Shown in pieces: positions 8,281 to 16,442 of a stretch of DNA of 26,686 nt (position 1 is its first letter; every line of letters starts with the position of its first letter). Origin of the DNA: Thermomicrobiales bacterium. GTDB lineage: Bacteria > Chloroflexota > Chloroflexia > Thermomicrobiales > UBA6265. Below the pieces are notes generated by a model that was given only the letters and a program-made list of their open reading frames with translations, did not search any database and had not been told where the DNA came from. The DNA lies in assembly GCA_030447145.1 (NCBI GenBank), contig JAUJLY010000003.1:1-26686 (forward strand), in the 5' to 3' direction. Position numbers and translations under genes: made by a program.

Positions 8281-9309
8281 ATGGTAACGGAGCCGGGCAA
8301 CACCCCGTTTATCCAGCCTGGACAGCCGGTCCGATGGGGCATCATCGGTACCGGAAAAATTGCAGGTATCTTCGCCAACGATATTCCGCATGCGGACAAC
8401 GCTACGCTGCAGGCGGTTGGCTCCCGCAGCCAGGCGAGCGCGAACGCTTTCGGTGACACGTATAACATCCCGAGGCGCTACGACGGCTATGAAGACCTCG
8501 CCAATGATCCGGAGGTGGACGTTGTCTACGTTGCGACACCGCACCCGGCCCATCACGACGTGACCATCATGTGCCTTGAAGCCGGCAAACATGTCCTCTG
8601 TGAGAAGTCATTCGCCATGAATGCCGCCGAGGCACAGGAGATGATCGATGCCGCGAAGAAGAACAATCGCTTCCTGATGGAGGCAATGTGGACCCGCTTC
8701 CGGCCCCTCATGTACAAGGTGCGCGAGATCGTGAACAGTGGCGAGGTCGGCGAGGTCCAGTTCCTGACCGCAAATATTGGCTGGACGGCGACGTTCGATC
8801 CGGAGTTCCGCCTCTATGCGCCCGAACTCGGGGGAGGCGGTCTTCTTGATGCCGGTGTTTACCCCGTCTCCTTTGCCTCGATGGTGCTCGGCAAGCCGGA
8901 CCAGGTCTGCGGCGTCGCTACGCTGGGCCAGACGAACGTCGATGAGAACGCCATCATCGCCATGCACTATCCCTCCGGCGCGGTGGCCTCCGTCGGCTTC
9001 ACCATTCGCTCCAGCCCGGTGAGCCTCGGCATGATCTGCGGCACCAGGGGAACGATCCTCATCGACCACGACTGGCACCGACCGACAACCTTCTCGCTCC
9101 GAAAACCGGGAGAGGAGCCGCAGCACTTCGACTACACGCTGAAGGCAGGGGTCGGCTACCAGTTTGAGATGAACGAGGTCGAGCGCTGCCTGCGCGAGGG
9201 GCGCACGGAGAGTGACGTCATGCCTCTTTCGGAAACGCTCACGATCATGGAAACGATGGAGTCTGTGTTGCGTGAGTGGGGAGTCCGATACCCCAGCGAT
9301 CGCAACTAA
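8281..9309 (+). CDS. Gfo/Idh/MocA family NAD(P)-dependent oxidoreductase
   Basis: A 342-residue cytoplasmic dehydrogenase of sugar or sugar-alcohol type, close in pattern to trans-1,2-dihydrobenzene-1,2-diol dehydrogenase-like members. The Rossmann domain shows GIIGTGKIA (residues 20-28), VDVVYVATPHPAHHD (79-93) and CEKSFAMN (107-114), the family's E-K-P motif with Ser in place of Pro; K109 would be the substrate-side lysine. The second domain has GGGLLDAGVYPV (185-196), with D190 and Y194 at the usual active-site positions. Length is normal. ATG at 8281 has AAAGGA about 10 bases upstream. It is divergent from the kinase-like gene (51-base gap), and an aldo/keto reductase follows after 38 bases, so the two probably form an operon acting on related sugar substrates. 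The true substrate cannot be read from the sequence. Confidence 0.92.
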   Translation: MVTEPGNTPFIQPGQPVRWGIIGTGKIAGIFANDIPHADNATLQAVGSRSQASANAFGDTYNIPRRYDGYEDLANDPEVDVVYVATPHPAHHDVTIMCLEAGKHVLCEKSFAMNAAEAQEMIDAAKKNNRFLMEAMWTRFRPLMYKVREIVNSGEVGEVQFLTANIGWTATFDPEFRLYAPELGGGGLLDAGVYPVSFASMVLGKPDQVCGVATLGQTNVDENAIIAMHYPSGAVASVGFTIRSSPVSLGMICGTRGTILIDHDWHRPTTFSLRKPGEEPQHFDYTLKAGVGYQFEMNEVERCLREGRTESDVMPLSETLTIMETMESVLREWGVRYPSDRN

Positions 9310-9347
9310 CCCAGGTTGCACGAACACAGGAAGGCTTCGCGACAGCT

Positions 9348-10337
9348 ATGACAATGCACTATGGCACGATCGATGGCGTTGACAAGCCGGTATCCCGGCT
9401 CGTGCAGGGCACGATCCCACTCTCCTCCTCCCGAGCGGAGGAGAGCTTCCGGCTTCTGGACGAAATCTTTGAGCTCGGCTGCCGCACCTTCGATACCGCC
9501 CACAACTACGGTAGAGGCGATTGCGAGACGGTGTTCGGCGCCTGGATGCGGGATCGCGGGGTGCGTGAGGAGATCGTCGTCCTTGGCAAGGGGGCGCACC
9601 CCTACGATGGCCGCGAGCGGGTCACGCCGGAAGACATCACCGCCGACCTGCACGACTCCCTGGCACGCCAACAGCACGAGTACTTCGATATGTACTTGCT
9701 GCATAGGGACAACCCGTCCCTGCCCGTGGGATCGATCGTCGAGGTGCTGAACCAGCACAAGCGGGACGGCAAGATTGGCATTTTCGGCGGCTCGAACTGG
9801 TCGGCAAGCCGCATTGCCGAGGCAAACACCTATGCAAGGGAGAACGGGTTAGAGCCGTTCGCTGTGAGCAGCCCCAACTTCAGCCTCGCCGTCCAGGTCC
9901 AGCCTCCATGGGAAGGGTGCATCAGCATCAGCGGTGATGCCGGCAAGGCCGACCGGGAATGGTATCGGGAGAACAACATGCCCATACTGCCATGGTCAAG
10001 CCTTGCTGGCGGCTTTTTCTCCGGACGTTTCACCCGTGACAACGTGGATGAAATGGCCGCGAACGGGGACTACTTCGAGAAGCTCTGCGTTGCATCGTAC
10101 TGTTCCGAGGAGAATTTCCAGCGCCTCGACCGCGTCAGGGAGATGGCCGAACGTGACAACATGACGATTCCGCAGGTAGCCATGGCCTACGTCATGAGCC
10201 AGCCTCAGGAGATCTTCGCCCTGGTCGGTTGCCGGAACGGCAGCGAGTTCGCCGAGAACGCAGCGATGCTGGATCGCAGGCTGATGCAGGAAGAGCTGGA
10301 CTGGCTCGATCTCTCCAGCGACAAGCGTCCCTGGTAA
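9348..10337 (+). CDS. Aldo/keto reductase
   Basis: A 329-residue TIM-barrel oxidoreductase using NAD(P)H on an aldehyde, ketone or sugar. The catalytic tetrad is visible: D49 and Y54 in TFDTAHNYG, K81 in VVLGKGAHPY, and H119 in DMYLLHRDNP. Later family segments are KIGIFGGSNWSASRI, VSSPNFSLA, ILPWSSLAGGFFSGRF and PQVAMAYVMSQP. The frame is open further upstream to a GTG-like start at 9276 inside the preceding gene, but ATG 9348 is preferred because the extra 24 residues are unlike the family and would overlap the neighbour; AGGAAGG at 9328-9334 is 13 bases upstream, a somewhat long spacing, and ATG 9354 is an alternative. It follows the Gfo/Idh/MocA gene by 38 bases. Substrate unknown. Confidence 0.92.
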   Translation: MTMHYGTIDGVDKPVSRLVQGTIPLSSSRAEESFRLLDEIFELGCRTFDTAHNYGRGDCETVFGAWMRDRGVREEIVVLGKGAHPYDGRERVTPEDITADLHDSLARQQHEYFDMYLLHRDNPSLPVGSIVEVLNQHKRDGKIGIFGGSNWSASRIAEANTYARENGLEPFAVSSPNFSLAVQVQPPWEGCISISGDAGKADREWYRENNMPILPWSSLAGGFFSGRFTRDNVDEMAANGDYFEKLCVASYCSEENFQRLDRVREMAERDNMTIPQVAMAYVMSQPQEIFALVGCRNGSEFAENAAMLDRRLMQEELDWLDLSSDKRPW

Positions 10338-10424
10338 CTTCTGCCATCCTATCAATCAGATCACCGGAGGCCCTCACCACGATCTCCCCCTGCTACACCG
10401 CCAACTACAGCGCAGGGTCGACGA

Positions 10425-10453
10425 GGGACATGGACCGGGAACCTGCGTACAAT
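10425..10453 (+). promoter_or_regulatory. Candidate sigma-70-like promoter for ktrAB
   Basis: GGGACA (10425-10430) and TACAAT (10448-10453) are separated by exactly 17 bases and lie about 70 bases upstream of the ktrA start, in a 183-base gap after the aldo/keto reductase. Four of six bases of the -35 and five of six of the -10 match the consensus. This is a pattern match only. Confidence 0.35.
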
Positions 10454-10520
10454 CGTCACGATACCGGGACGGCAGGAGCCGTCAGGTGATCGGTAAAGAG
10501 CGACACTCACACAGAGGATA

Positions 10521-11234
10521 GTGCAGACGGTGCCTGATTCCCGACGAAACGGCTCACTTGAACGCGTTACTGTCATCGGACTTGGGCGCTTCGGAAGCAG
10601 CGTGGCCAGAACGCTTCACGAGCTTGGTTACGAGGTCACCGCGATCGACCTGCGGGAGAAGAACATCCAGGCGGCAGCGGACTATGTGACGCTGGCCGCG
10701 CAGGGCGACGGCACCGACCAGGAACTCCTGGAGCAGCTCAATGTCGACAAGTCCGATGTTGCGGTGGTCGCCCAGGGCGAGAACCTCGAAGCCAGCGTGC
10801 TGAGCACGCTGCTCCTCAAGAAGCTGCAGGTGCCGTGGGTCATCTCGAAGGCAAAGACCGTCCTTCATGGCGAATTGCTTCAGAAAGTAGGCGCCAATTG
10901 CGTGGTCTTCCCCGAGCTTGATGCTGGTATCCGGCTTGCCCACTCCCTTGGCGTCCGCCACATCAGCGACTACATCACCCTCTCGCCCTCGGCCGGCATC
11001 GCCAAAATCGAGGCACCAGCCAATCTCGTCGGACACACGATCGAGGAGTGCACCAGGGGCCAGCAGGCCAAGATGAACGTCCTTCTCATCAAGCGCGGTA
11101 ACCAGCTGATCACCGTTCCCCATTATCAGGAAGTGATCAAGGCGCACGACCAATTGGTCATCGTCGGTGCCGACGCCGACATCGAGACGTTCGTTGAGCG
11201 AAACCCGGTGTCGCCGGTGACCAAGACACATTAG
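10521..11234 (+). CDS. ktrA: KtrA/TrkA-type K+ uptake regulatory subunit (RCK domain)
   Basis: A 237-residue cytoplasmic gating subunit that binds nucleotides and controls the KtrB/TrkH K+ channel. The RCK_N Rossmann domain shows VTVIGLGRFGSSVARTL (residues 16-32) and the acidic ribose-binding D43 in VTAIDLRE. VAVVAQGENLEASVL and the ISKAKTVLHGELLQKVGANCVVFPE segment follow. Residues about 145-225 form the RCK_C domain (LVGHTIEEC, LLIKRGNQLITVPHY, DQLVIVGADADIETF). One RCK unit at this length means KtrA rather than the double-length E. coli TrkA. The start is GTG at 10521, right after AGAGGATA, or GTG at 10530 with GAGGA 11 bases upstream; the choice is open. The next gene, ktrB, starts 2 bases after the stop, so the pair is surely one operon. 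Confidence 0.93.
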   Translation: MQTVPDSRRNGSLERVTVIGLGRFGSSVARTLHELGYEVTAIDLREKNIQAAADYVTLAAQGDGTDQELLEQLNVDKSDVAVVAQGENLEASVLSTLLLKKLQVPWVISKAKTVLHGELLQKVGANCVVFPELDAGIRLAHSLGVRHISDYITLSPSAGIAKIEAPANLVGHTIEECTRGQQAKMNVLLIKRGNQLITVPHYQEVIKAHDQLVIVGADADIETFVERNPVSPVTKTH

Positions 11235-11236
11235 CC

Positions 11237-12679
11237 GTGGGGGAGCATCAGCTGCGCAGGCGTCCCGGCAATCGTGTAGTGCGTCGGCGTCTCCATGCAA
11301 CGAACGTGATCGATCTGCCGAAAGAGACTGAGACCCGCGATGTCCCGACGGCGACCGCCCATGCCAAGCAATTCGTTGTTGGTGTCAGCCTGCTGATCGT
11401 CGTTGGCGCCTTGCTGCTCATGCTGCCGATCGCCAGCGAGAGTAGTGAGTCGACGCATCCGACCGATGCCTTCTTCACGGCGATGTCCGCGGCGTCCGTC
11501 ACCGGCCTTGTGACGGTAGATACCGCCACACACTGGACGTTTTTCGGGGAACTGGTGATTCTCGTCCTCATCCAGCTCGGTGGCTTCGGGTTCATGGTTG
11601 GGACCTCAGTGATCCTCGTCCTCCTCGGACGCGGTTCCAGCCTCCGCGATACGCTCATGATGCAGGATGGTTCCCCCACGATGTCCCTGCGGGACGTCAC
11701 ATCGCTGTCCAGGCGCATCATGCGCTTCATCCTGATTACGGAAGCGATCGGAGCAATCCTGCTCACGGCTCACTTTCTGCAACATGAGTCGCCGCTCAAT
11801 GCCGTCTGGCACGGGATCTTCCACTCCGTCTCGGCCTTCTGCAACGCTGGATTCGACTTGCAGGGGGGATTCAACTCCGTCATCGGTCTCTCGGGATCTC
11901 CCCTGGTGATCCTCACGATTGGCGGCCTGGTGCAGGCGGGTGCACTCTCGTTCATGGTGCTGAACGATGTGTGGCTCAAGCGCAAATGGCGCGATCTCTA
12001 TCTCGATTCCAAGCTGGTCCTGATTACCAATTTCCTGCTAATCATCGCGGCGATGATGCTCTTCCTGATCGTGGAGTGGAATGCCGCACTGAGCCGCATG
12101 GATGCTGAGATGAAACCGCTAAACGCCCTCTTCCAGGCCATTGCCGCCCGCACCGCGGGCTTCGCCAGCATCAACTTCAACGAAGCGCAGCCGGCGACGC
12201 TCTTTCTCTGGGTGGGTCTCATGCTTGTGGGCGGAGCGGCTGGATCGACTGCGGGGGGCATCAAGCTCGCAACCTTCGCCATTCTCTTCCTCACCGTTAT
12301 CTCCACCTTGCGTGGTCAGGAGGAGCCCCAGGCGTTCGGACGACGCATTACTTCAAATCTCGTCTTCCGCTCCCTTTCGATCGTGGCACTCTTCATGGCG
12401 ACCCACTTCCTGCTCTCCCTGGCACTGGCCATCACCGAGGATGTCTTCAACGACACATCATTCGGATTCGCGCCACTGATGTTCGAGGTGATGAGCGGTC
12501 TTGCCACTGTCGGGCTGTCAACGGGTATCACCCCCGAACTCTCGATCCCCGGCAAGCTGATGCTTTTTGTGGCCATGTTCATCGGCCGGCTGGGACCGAT
12601 CACGACTGCCTATGCTTTGCAGCGCAGACAACAACCGGCCCGCTTCCGGTTTCCGGAGGCGCACGTCCGCATCGGTTAG
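11237..12679 (+). CDS. ktrB: KtrB/TrkH-type K+ transporter, channel subunit
   Basis: A 480-residue inner-membrane K+ uptake channel, Na+- or H+-linked in characterised relatives. Four pore-loop repeats are visible, each with the filter glycine: ASVTGL (G90), FCNAGFD (G205), RTAGFAS (G308) and LATVGLS (G426). The loop of the third repeat's following helix holds the glycine-rich GGAAGSTAGGIK (332-343), typical of the gating region of KtrB/TrkH. The first ~45 residues are basic and hydrophilic. The GTG at 11237 is 2 bases after the ktrA stop and has no clear ribosome-binding site of its own, which fits translational coupling; in-frame GTG codons at residues 15 and 24 are alternative starts. A hairpin 57 bases past the stop probably ends the unit. 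Confidence 0.93.
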   Translation: MGEHQLRRRPGNRVVRRRLHATNVIDLPKETETRDVPTATAHAKQFVVGVSLLIVVGALLLMLPIASESSESTHPTDAFFTAMSAASVTGLVTVDTATHWTFFGELVILVLIQLGGFGFMVGTSVILVLLGRGSSLRDTLMMQDGSPTMSLRDVTSLSRRIMRFILITEAIGAILLTAHFLQHESPLNAVWHGIFHSVSAFCNAGFDLQGGFNSVIGLSGSPLVILTIGGLVQAGALSFMVLNDVWLKRKWRDLYLDSKLVLITNFLLIIAAMMLFLIVEWNAALSRMDAEMKPLNALFQAIAARTAGFASINFNEAQPATLFLWVGLMLVGGAAGSTAGGIKLATFAILFLTVISTLRGQEEPQAFGRRITSNLVFRSLSIVALFMATHFLLSLALAITEDVFNDTSFGFAPLMFEVMSGLATVGLSTGITPELSIPGKLMLFVAMFIGRLGPITTAYALQRRQQPARFRFPEAHVRIG

Positions 12680-12735
12680 GTAGGAAACCCCATTGTTGGT
12701 GAAGTGCCAGGGAGAGCTTTCGTTAAACAAAGCAA

Positions 12736-12759
12736 CCGCACGGGGGATGGCCCGTGCGG
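12736..12759 (+). terminator. Hairpin after ktrB, probable terminator
   Basis: CCGCACGGG (12736-12744) pairs exactly with CCCGTGCGG (12751-12759) around a 6-base loop. It lies 57 bases after the ktrB stop. It has no T-run, as with the other hairpins of this window, so its strength as a terminator is uncertain. Confidence 0.5.
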
Positions 12760-13271
12760 CTACCAAACACCACGTTGGAGGGAAGGGGGACGATCGAGCC
12801 GTGGCTGGCGACACGATCACGTTGGTGTTGACCTAATACTAGAGTGCCCGTGGCGATGACAAATGGTCCGAATGTATACACTTCCGGGTCCATACGCATG
12901 TCCTCGACCGAAATGGCTTCATACCCCTTCGAGCCTCGGTCCAGCTTCAGTACTGCCCTACTTCCAGGCGCCCCCGCGATTCCCTCTGAGATATCCGGCA
13001 ATGATTCACAAATGCTCCATTGGTGGCCCCTGCTCTCCCGTCATTAGGGGGCTTGGCACGGGAAGAGGGCCCGGCTCATTGTGCTACCATTCACACGAAG
13101 TGTGGGCGTTTCCGGCCTGCGCACGCACGCCCCTTAACGTGTCACCTGCCACCAACCCACACCCCACCGAGAGCAGGAACAGGCTGGGGCAGGAAGTGCT
13201 TCGCGGCTTCAACGTCCGTACCTTTCCTGACGGTGGACCTGCCGATTGAACCTCAGCTTGGAGCGGGATTC
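12760..13271 (+). promoter_or_regulatory. Long gene-free leader upstream of the nuo cluster
   Basis: About 500 bases separate the ktrB hairpin from nuoA. ORFs that cross it on both strands lack family features, and the frame running into nuoA from 13020 is only an open extension. The promoter of the nuo operon should be here. The best candidate is an extended -10, TGCTACCAT at 13082-13090, without a clear -35, followed at once by a 5-bp dyad CACAC-GAA-GTGTG (13092-13104). A TTGACC at 12828-12833 has no well-placed -10. If transcription starts near 13097, nuoA has a leader of about 175 bases. I recognise no known riboswitch. Confidence 0.35.
13260..13263 (+). promoter_or_regulatory. Ribosome-binding site that fixes the nuoA start
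   Basis: GGAG at 13260-13263 stands 8 bases before the GTG at 13272. The earlier in-frame GTG at 13233 has no such site. The GTG at 13272 gives a NuoA of 121 residues, the usual size. Confidence 0.6.
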
Positions 13272-13637
13272 GTGATAATTCTTGGCGAGAACTGGATCGC
13301 GATTGTCTTCATGATCGTCGCAACGTTCGCAATGGGCATGCTCCTCCTGACGCTCGCCCGGATCGTGGCCCCGACCAAGCCGAGCGAGGCCAAATCGCGT
13401 CCCTACGAGAGCGGTATTCCCGATGTCAAGCCAGTCCGCCCACAGTTCACCGCCCGGTTTTATGTAATCGCCATGCTCTTTGTCATCTTCGATCTGGAAG
13501 CTGCATTCATCTATCCGTGGGCAGTCAATTTTGATCTGCTCGGTTTGAACGGTTTCATGCATATGTTGGTCTTTATCGCACTGCTGTTCGTCAGCTATGC
13601 ATATGCCTGGAAGAAAGGTGCCCTCGAATGGGTTTGA
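13272..13637 (+). CDS. nuoA: NADH-quinone oxidoreductase subunit A
   Basis: A 121-residue membrane subunit of complex I, at the heel of the membrane arm near the quinone site. It has three transmembrane helices. Family marks are the loop with KSRPYESGIPDV (the Y-E-[SC]-G motif), the FTARFYVIAMLFVIFDLEAAFIYPWAV segment with the conserved acidic D-L-E, and a third helix ending YAYAWKKGALEW. The frame stays open to 13020, but the upstream part is not NuoA-like; GTG 13272 with GGAG 8 bases upstream gives the normal length. The stop overlaps the nuoB start by 10 bases, a typical coupling. Confidence 0.93.
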   Translation: MIILGENWIAIVFMIVATFAMGMLLLTLARIVAPTKPSEAKSRPYESGIPDVKPVRPQFTARFYVIAMLFVIFDLEAAFIYPWAVNFDLLGLNGFMHMLVFIALLFVSYAYAWKKGALEWV

Positions 13638-14179
13638 TCGACGATCGCTTCGACAAGAACGTCTTCACGACATCTCTGGACTTTCTCTTTAACTGGGGCA
13701 GGCGTTCTTCCCTGTGGTGGTTGCAGTTCGGCCTCGCCTGTTGCGCGATCGAGATGATCAGCGCATCCATGGCCCGCTTTGACCTCTCCGAGCGTTTCGG
13801 TATGCTCTTCCGCTCATCCCCGCGCCAGGCCGATCTCATGATCGTGGCAGGCACGGTGACCAAGAAAATGGGCCCTATCGTACGCACACTCTACGACCAG
13901 ATGCCGGAGCCCAAGTGGGTGCTTTCAATGGGTTCCTGCGCCAACGTCGGTGGCCCCTATGACACTTACGCGGTGGTCCAGGGCGTGGATCAGATCGTTC
14001 CGGTCGATGTCTATGTGCCTGGCTGCCCCCCGAACCCGGAAGCCCTCTATTACGGAATCCTTCAGTTGCAAAACAAGGTGATTAAGTACGAAACCATGGC
14101 CCGCAAGGAGGGTGTGGACGCTGCCGAGCGGGAGCGCCAGGCCGATCGCGAGGAAGCGATGGCCGTTCTCCGCGGCTGA
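13628..14179 (+). CDS. nuoB: NADH-quinone oxidoreductase subunit B
   Basis: A 183-residue peripheral subunit that carries iron-sulfur cluster N2, the last electron carrier before quinone. All four ligands are present: the tandem C38-C39 in FGLACCAIEM, C104 in MGSCANVGG, and C133 in VPGCPPNPEAL. The loop ARFDLSERFGMLFRSSPRQADLMIVAGTV is also intact. The C-terminus ends in a charged helix. Its ATG lies inside the last codons of nuoA. A gap of 79 bases separates it from the preferred nuoC start. Confidence 0.96.
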   Translation: MGLIDDRFDKNVFTTSLDFLFNWGRRSSLWWLQFGLACCAIEMISASMARFDLSERFGMLFRSSPRQADLMIVAGTVTKKMGPIVRTLYDQMPEPKWVLSMGSCANVGGPYDTYAVVQGVDQIVPVDVYVPGCPPNPEALYYGILQLQNKVIKYETMARKEGVDAAERERQADREEAMAVLRG

Positions 14180-14258
14180 TCGATGTTGAACGTTTGGACC
14201 CGTAAGAATGGCCTCCGGTTCGCCGGAAGGCGTTTGCGTGGCAGAAGAGGAGCGCACC

Positions 14259-14918
14259 GTGAGTGACGGTGACACCCGGCGAAACGAAGACCAGTCCCTC
14301 ACCCTGTCACCGGGCACCGAAACCCTGGCAGTGAGAACCGGTTCCTCTGAATGGGGCAGGGAACTCTACACAGATCCTGATCTCAACAAGCATCCAGTTG
14401 TTCGGGAGTTGCGCAGGCAGTTTCCGGACGACATGCTCGACATCATCCGATTCCGGGACGAGACCACCATACATATCACCCCGAGCCGACTACGTGACAT
14501 CGCGCTTTTCTTGCGGGATCACGAGCAGATCTGCCTCAATTTCCTGACCGATGTCACGGCGGTCGACATGCTGAATCTCCGCACAACACCGCGCTTTGAT
14601 GTCATGGTCATGCTCTACTCCATCCCGAACCATGTCCGCGTCCGCCTGAAGGCTGGCGTCAACGATGGCGAGCCGGTGCCCTCCCTGGTGCCGCTCTGGA
14701 ATGGTGCCAACTGGATGGAGCGCGAGTGCTACGACATGTTTGGCATCATCTTCGAGGGACATCCCAACCTCCGCCGCATCCTGCTTGCTGATGACTGGGA
14801 TGAGGGCCACCCACTGCGGAAGGATTATCCGGTCCGTGGCTGGAAGGAATTCCCCATCTATAACACCGAACGACCAGTGCACCGGGCCCGCACCCGCTGG
14901 ACCGGAAGGGGGGTCTAA
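14259..14918 (+). CDS. nuoC: NADH-quinone oxidoreductase subunit C
   Basis: A 219-residue peripheral subunit of the connecting module, separate from NuoD (in E. coli the two are fused). The family core begins near residue 40; the signature lies toward the end: ANWMERECYDMFGIIFEGHPNLRRILL, then DDWDEGHPLRKDYPV. The first ~35 residues are a hydrophilic, low-complexity extension. Start choice: GTG 14259 has GAGGAG (14247-14252) six bases upstream, the best site. GTG 14238 and ATG 14208 are in the same frame and would add 7 or 17 residues, with weaker sites. nuoD starts 6 bases after the stop. Confidence 0.93.
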   Translation: MSDGDTRRNEDQSLTLSPGTETLAVRTGSSEWGRELYTDPDLNKHPVVRELRRQFPDDMLDIIRFRDETTIHITPSRLRDIALFLRDHEQICLNFLTDVTAVDMLNLRTTPRFDVMVMLYSIPNHVRVRLKAGVNDGEPVPSLVPLWNGANWMERECYDMFGIIFEGHPNLRRILLADDWDEGHPLRKDYPVRGWKEFPIYNTERPVHRARTRWTGRGV

Positions 14919-14923
14919 TCTCC

Positions 14924-16252
14924 ATGGCGTCACACACAGGACAACCAACTGGGTCCGGCACTATCAATCACGCTGACGACTCCGACATAACTCCGTACGG
15001 CAAGCCGGGAGCAGAAGTTTCCGCCAATGTTCCGTCGACCGGCACACTGACGGTCGAGGACGAGCAGTACCTCGATTCCGGTGATCGTTTGATGACGCTC
15101 AACATGGGCCCACAGCACCCAAGCACCCACGGCGTGCTGCGCATTATGCTCAAGCTCGATGGTGAGACGGTCGTTGAATGCGACCCGATGATCGGCTATC
15201 TGCACCGCGGCACCGAGAAACTCACCGAAGGCAAGCGCTACTCCCAGATCACACCCTGGACTGATCGTACCGACTACACGACGGCCCCTCTGAACGAGAC
15301 CGGCTATGTACTTGCGGTCGAGAAGCTGTGCGGGATTGAAGTGCCCGAGCGTGCCCAATACTGGCGAGTCATTATGGCCGAGTTGGCGCGCATCGCCGGT
15401 CACCTGGTCTGGCTTGGTACGCACGCGCTCGATATCGGTGCGCTCTCCATGTCGCTCTACTGCTTCCGCGAGCGCGAGATGATCCAGGACATCTTCGAGA
15501 CATTCTGCGGGGCACGGTTGACGACGAACATGTTCGAGATCGCCGGCTTCTCCCGACCGATTCCGGACGGGCTCGTGGAGCAAGTGCGCAACTTCGTCCG
15601 CGTCTTCCCGGGCCGGCAGCGTGAGTACGCCGATCTTCTCTCCGCGAATCCCATCTGGTTGACCCGGACCAAGGGCGTCGGCATCATCACCCCTGAGGCC
15701 GCTATTTCGTACTCCCTCACGGGCGCATGCCTGCGCGGCTCCGGCATCAATTACGACGTGCGCAAGGCGGAACCCTATCTCGTCTACGATCGCCTCGACT
15801 TTGAGGTTCCGCTCGGCGAGTTCGGGGACACCTATGATCGCTATCTTGTCCGCATGGAAGAGATGCGGCAGTCGATCAAGATCATCCAGCAGTGCATCGA
15901 CTTCGTTGATGGCAACGATACGCCGCTGATGGATTGGGAATCGCCGTACGCCATCCCGCCACACAAGGGCGTGATGACGACCGCTGAGGATATGCAGCGG
16001 CACTTCGTCTGGGTGATCAAGGGCTTCAGCCCCCCAGTGGGAGAGGTCTGGCAGTCGATCGAGCACAGCAAGGGTGAGCTTGGCTACTACCTCGTCTCAG
16101 ACGGGGGTCCCATGCCGTATCGCATGCGCATTCGCACCCCGGACTTCGTCAACCTCAGCGTGCTGCCGCACATGGCGCAGGGAGCCATGCTCGCGGATAT
16201 GGTGGCACTGGTTGGAACGATCGATATCGTGCTTGGATCAGTAGACCGGTAA
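14924..16252 (+). CDS. nuoD: NADH-quinone oxidoreductase subunit D
   Basis: A 442-residue subunit related to the large subunit of NiFe hydrogenases; with NuoB it forms the quinone-reducing site. The quinone-site loop MGPQHPSTHG is present (H65 and H69 in residues 61-70), as are GYLHRGTEKL, the helix with RIAGHLVWLGTHALDIGA, and the C-terminal LPHMAQGAMLADMVALVGTI ending in GSVDR. Nickel-binding cysteines are absent, as expected for complex I rather than hydrogenase. The first ~55 residues, before LMTLNMGPQ, are a polar extension not needed by the fold. ATG 14924 has a G-rich run about 13 bases upstream. A 190-base gap follows before nuoH. Confidence 0.96.
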   Translation: MASHTGQPTGSGTINHADDSDITPYGKPGAEVSANVPSTGTLTVEDEQYLDSGDRLMTLNMGPQHPSTHGVLRIMLKLDGETVVECDPMIGYLHRGTEKLTEGKRYSQITPWTDRTDYTTAPLNETGYVLAVEKLCGIEVPERAQYWRVIMAELARIAGHLVWLGTHALDIGALSMSLYCFREREMIQDIFETFCGARLTTNMFEIAGFSRPIPDGLVEQVRNFVRVFPGRQREYADLLSANPIWLTRTKGVGIITPEAAISYSLTGACLRGSGINYDVRKAEPYLVYDRLDFEVPLGEFGDTYDRYLVRMEEMRQSIKIIQQCIDFVDGNDTPLMDWESPYAIPPHKGVMTTAEDMQRHFVWVIKGFSPPVGEVWQSIEHSKGELGYYLVSDGGPMPYRMRIRTPDFVNLSVLPHMAQGAMLADMVALVGTIDIVLGSVDR

Positions 16253-16288
16253 GGCCATCCGTGCGGCGTCTGCCGTCACGGGACCATG

Positions 16289-16321
16289 CGGCGGGGTACC
16301 ATTGCTGGCGGCACCCCGCCG
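16289..16321 (+). repeat. Inverted repeat between nuoD and nuoH
   Basis: CGGCGGGGT (16289-16297) pairs exactly with ACCCCGCCG (16313-16321) around a 15-base loop. It is in the 190-base gap between nuoD and nuoH, the longest break inside the cluster. It may be a processing or attenuation hairpin; no T-run follows. Confidence 0.4.
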
Positions 16322-16442
16322 ATACACCTGCGGGGCAACCCGTGCCAGCAACTGTGGTGGTCGGAGAGAAGAGAAGAGCGCTGACATTGCCTTTGCGAAG
16401 GTCGCACACGATGTTGCCGCTCCTCAGGGGCTGAAACCGGAC

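Noticed and set aside
10338..10520. c-di-AMP (ydaO-type) riboswitch upstream of ktrAB
   Set aside because: KtrAB genes often have one, but I could not find its conserved blocks in this 183-base gap.
12723..13001. 92-codon minus-strand ORF upstream of nuoA
   Set aside because: No family resemblance, and it runs through the ktrB terminator hairpin; more likely leader DNA.
13020..13271. N-terminal extension of NuoA by 84 residues
   Set aside because: The extension is Pro/Arg-rich and unlike NuoA; GTG 13272 has a good ribosome-binding site and gives the usual length.
14930..16066. 378-codon minus-strand frame opposite nuoD
   Set aside because: Shadow of nuoD; rich in Arg, Asp and His, with no family pattern.
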